A stretch of 64,000 nt of DNA, from NCBI RefSeq assembly GCF_003856975.1, contig NZ_CP033107.1:1-64000 (forward strand). Reading direction: 5' to 3'. Of this stretch, positions 62,568 through 64,000 are shown one piece after another. The notes under the pieces were generated by a model. That model saw nothing but the letters and a program-made list of their open reading frames with translations, searched no databases and was not told where the DNA came from. How positions within the stretch are numbered: position 1 is the stretch's first letter; each line of letters opens with the position of its first letter. A program made the position numbers and the translations under genes. The DNA is from Plantibacter sp. PA-3-X8. GTDB taxonomy: Bacteria > Actinomycetota > Actinomycetes > Actinomycetales > Microbacteriaceae.

Positions 62568-63596
62568 ATGCGTCAAGGAGTCGGACACTCCTGGTCTCTG
62601 GCGACAACCGCGGACGCGGTGAAGCCGGCACCGGAGACCATGCGAGCCGCGGTGATCGACGCCGTCGGCAGCCCTGAGGTCCTCCGGATGGAGACCGTAC
62701 CGACACCGCGTCCGGTCATGGCGGAGTTCCTCGTGAAGGTCGTCGCGGCCGGCGTGAACCCGGTCGACGCCAAGACCCGCGCGGGCCGGGGCGTCTCCTC
62801 TGCCATCACGGCGATGCCGGCCGTCCTCGGGTACGACTTCAGCGGCATCGTGGTCGAGTCGCCCTTCGCTGCCGCCGGCCTCCTGCCCGGTGACGAGGTC
62901 TACGGCATGACGAGCTTCCCGCGGACGGGCGGCAGCTACGCCGAGTACGTCGCGGTGTCCTCCCTGAGCCTGACGCGGAAGCCGACGACGCTGTCACACG
63001 TCGAGGCCGCCGGGGTCCCTCTCGCCGCGCTGACCGCGTGGGGCATGGTCGTCGACGTCGCGAAGGCGCACGAGGGACAGCGCATCCTCATCCACGCCGG
63101 GAGCGGCGGTGTCGGGCACTTCGCCGTGCAGTTCGCCACCTACTTCGGCGCGCGGGTGATCGCCACCGGCTCCGGTCGCAACGTCGGTTGGCTGCGCGAA
63201 CTCGGCGCCCATCAGGCTGTCGACCACGAGTTGCACCGGTTCGAGGACGTCGTCGACCAGGTCGACGTCGTGATCGACCTCGTGGGCAACACCGTGGACG
63301 ACACGGGGTCGCGTTCCCTGCGGGTCCTCCGCCCTGGCGGGCTCATCATCAACGCGCCGACCGGTTCCTGGCCGACGCTCGAGGAGGAGGCCCGGGCCGC
63401 AGGCGTCCGCGCGACGCGGTTCACCGTGGCCCCCGACGGCGCCACACTCGACACCATCAGTCGACTGCTGGAGTCCGGGGACGTCCGGGTGTTCGTCGAC
63501 CAGGTGTTCGACCTCGACGCCGTCCGGCAGGCCCACGTGCTTCTCGAGGGCGGTCACTCACGCGGCAAGATCGTCCTCAAGGTCGCCGACGGCTGA
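62568..63596 (+). CDS. NADP-dependent oxidoreductase, quinone-oxidoreductase (MDR) type
   Basis: A 342-residue medium-chain reductase with an N-terminal GroES-like domain (VVAAGVNPVDAKTRAG, LGYDFSGIVVE) and a Rossmann domain with LIHAGSGGVGHFAVQFATYFGARVIAT. No zinc-binding Cys/His set is present, so it belongs to the zinc-free QOR/enoyl-reductase branch that reduces quinones or alkenals with NADPH. ATG 62568 has GAAGGAG upstream; an internal ATG at 62640 would remove an atypical 24-residue leader. It stands alone. Confidence 0.9.
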   Translation: MRQGVGHSWSLATTADAVKPAPETMRAAVIDAVGSPEVLRMETVPTPRPVMAEFLVKVVAAGVNPVDAKTRAGRGVSSAITAMPAVLGYDFSGIVVESPFAAAGLLPGDEVYGMTSFPRTGGSYAEYVAVSSLSLTRKPTTLSHVEAAGVPLAALTAWGMVVDVAKAHEGQRILIHAGSGGVGHFAVQFATYFGARVIATGSGRNVGWLRELGAHQAVDHELHRFEDVVDQVDVVIDLVGNTVDDTGSRSLRVLRPGGLIINAPTGSWPTLEEEARAAGVRATRFTVAPDGATLDTISRLLESGDVRVFVDQVFDLDAVRQAHVLLEGGHSRGKIVLKVADG

Positions 63597-63607
63597 CGAC
63601 CGAGGCC

Positions 63608-63644
63608 GTCGGGTGACGACGCCGCTACGGCGCCGCCACCCGAC
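63608..63644. terminator. Bidirectional terminator hairpin
   Basis: GTCGGGTG (63608-63615) pairs with CACCCGAC (63637-63644), with GGCGCCG-type pairing inside. It lies between the oxidoreductase stop and the stop of the convergent surface-protein gene. Confidence 0.75.
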
Positions 63645-63646
63645 GC

Positions 63647-64000
63647 TCAGCGGACGAGGGTGAAGTCGTAGGGCAGTGTCCTGACCACCGTGCCACCCAC
63701 GGCTTCCGTCACCGTGCCACCCGAGTACCGAGCAGGCAGGTAGTCCGACGGCCAGGTGATGCTCCAGTCGCCCTGCGGTCCGGCCGTGACGCTCCCGAGG
63801 TCCGTGCCCCAGGCCCCGCGGATCTGGATCAGGGCGCCGGGGTTCGCGCGGCCGGAGAACACCGGCCGGGTTCCGGCGATGGTGCCGCCGAGCGCGGGCG
63901 ACACCACCTCGAGGCGTGGGACGACGACGGTGAAGTCGTAGACGACCGAGTGGGTCTGCTCCCCGTCCACGAACTGCCGGACGGTGCCGCCGACGTACCG
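63647..64000 (-). CDS. C-terminal end of a surface protein with Ig-like repeats (partial)
   Basis: The frame is open to the window edge, so only the last 117 codons are seen. It contains one Ig-like unit of about 90 residues (LEVVSPALGGTIAGTRPVFSGRANPGALIQIRG ... GDWSITWPSDY), bounded by two copies of a Tyr-x-Gly-Gly-Thr-Val ... Tyr-Asp-Phe-Thr motif, near 63950 and 63690. Such units occur in tandem in secreted actinobacterial adhesins or carbohydrate-binding proteins. No LPXTG anchor is present at the C-terminus. The whole protein may be long. Confidence 0.75.
   Translation of the reverse strand, partial: RYVGGTVRQFVDGEQTHSVVYDFTVVVPRLEVVSPALGGTIAGTRPVFSGRANPGALIQIRGAWGTDLGSVTAGPQGDWSITWPSDYLPARYSGGTVTEAVGGTVVRTLPYDFTLVR

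Overview
The DNA is very GC-rich with strong G/C at third codon positions. Gene content (SoxR-type promoter, MT0933-like small protein, DUF3105 and DUF305 genes, AbiEi/DUF559 nuclease, many LacI- and ROK-controlled sugar operons, an L10/L7-L12 pair with an actinobacterial-style leader) indicates an actinobacterium, most likely a member of the Microbacteriaceae; I cannot name a genus from sequence alone. It reads as chromosome: ribosomal protein genes, amino-acid genes and many transport operons, with no phage or conjugation cluster.

Layout. 1-1.8 kb: an aldehyde dehydrogenase of the alpha-ketoglutarate-semialdehyde type with a tandem-repeat-encoded N-terminal tail. 1.8-2.6 kb: an array of eight palindromic elements. 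2.6-14.6 kb: a divergent sugar-use regulon. A leftward operon encodes two ABC permeases, a binding lipoprotein, a DUF6807 protein, a Gfo/Idh/MocA dehydrogenase and an alpha/beta hydrolase. A rightward operon encodes another dehydrogenase, a DUF993 aldolase-like protein and a sugar isomerase, followed by a LacI repressor. Two LacI-type operators lie between the two operons. 14.6-18.2 kb: a lone DarT-like ADP-ribosyltransferase, a DUF1648 membrane protein and an MFS exporter with a near-textbook SoxR promoter. 18.3-23.7 kb: transsulfuration (CBS, cystathionine gamma-lyase/synthase) and manganese control (MntR-like, MntH). 23.8-26.3 kb: small envelope and stress proteins. 26.4-31.7 kb: a putative osmotic module with a dCache-HAMP-cyclase-like sensor, an MscS channel carrying a cyclic-nucleotide-binding-like domain, a GntR regulator and an aquaporin. 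31.9-35.1 kb: an ABC exporter and a DUF559 nuclease gene framed by two palindromic elements.

35.1-40.0 kb: an alpha-glucoside-type ABC importer with a divergent LacI/CebR-like regulator. 40.1-42.0 kb: a MarR-MFS pair with an operator. 42.0-43.7 kb: rplJ-rplL with leader and attenuator, followed downstream by a hairpin-rich tract and a possible 47-residue peptide. 43.8-46.1 kb: an AAA ATPase, a DUF5684 membrane protein and trpF. 46.1-51.0 kb: a two-component system divergent from a MacB-type ABC system that it probably controls. 51.1-53.5 kb: a DHA2 exporter and its MarR regulator under a promoter covered by two matching operators. 53.6-61.0 kb: an epimerase, a thioredoxin-like protein, a four-gene sugar isomerase/dehydrogenase operon, a YqaJ-type nuclease and a ROK regulator sharing an operator motif with that operon. 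61.0-64.0 kb: two membrane proteins, a quinone-oxidoreductase-like enzyme and the end of a surface repeat protein.

The least ordinary features are (i) a family of palindromic elements of fixed length (76 or 86-87 bp) with 15-bp conserved ends and variable cores, present as an eight-copy array plus single copies, two of which frame a PD-(D/E)XK nuclease gene; (ii) a cyclase-like sensor and a cNMP-gated-like MscS channel in one operon, both with substitutions at their nucleotide-handling residues; (iii) a second dispersed repeat that has become coding sequence in two enzymes; and (iv) an 18-codon leader ORF with a consensus Shine-Dalgarno that ends on the start codon of an ABC permease.
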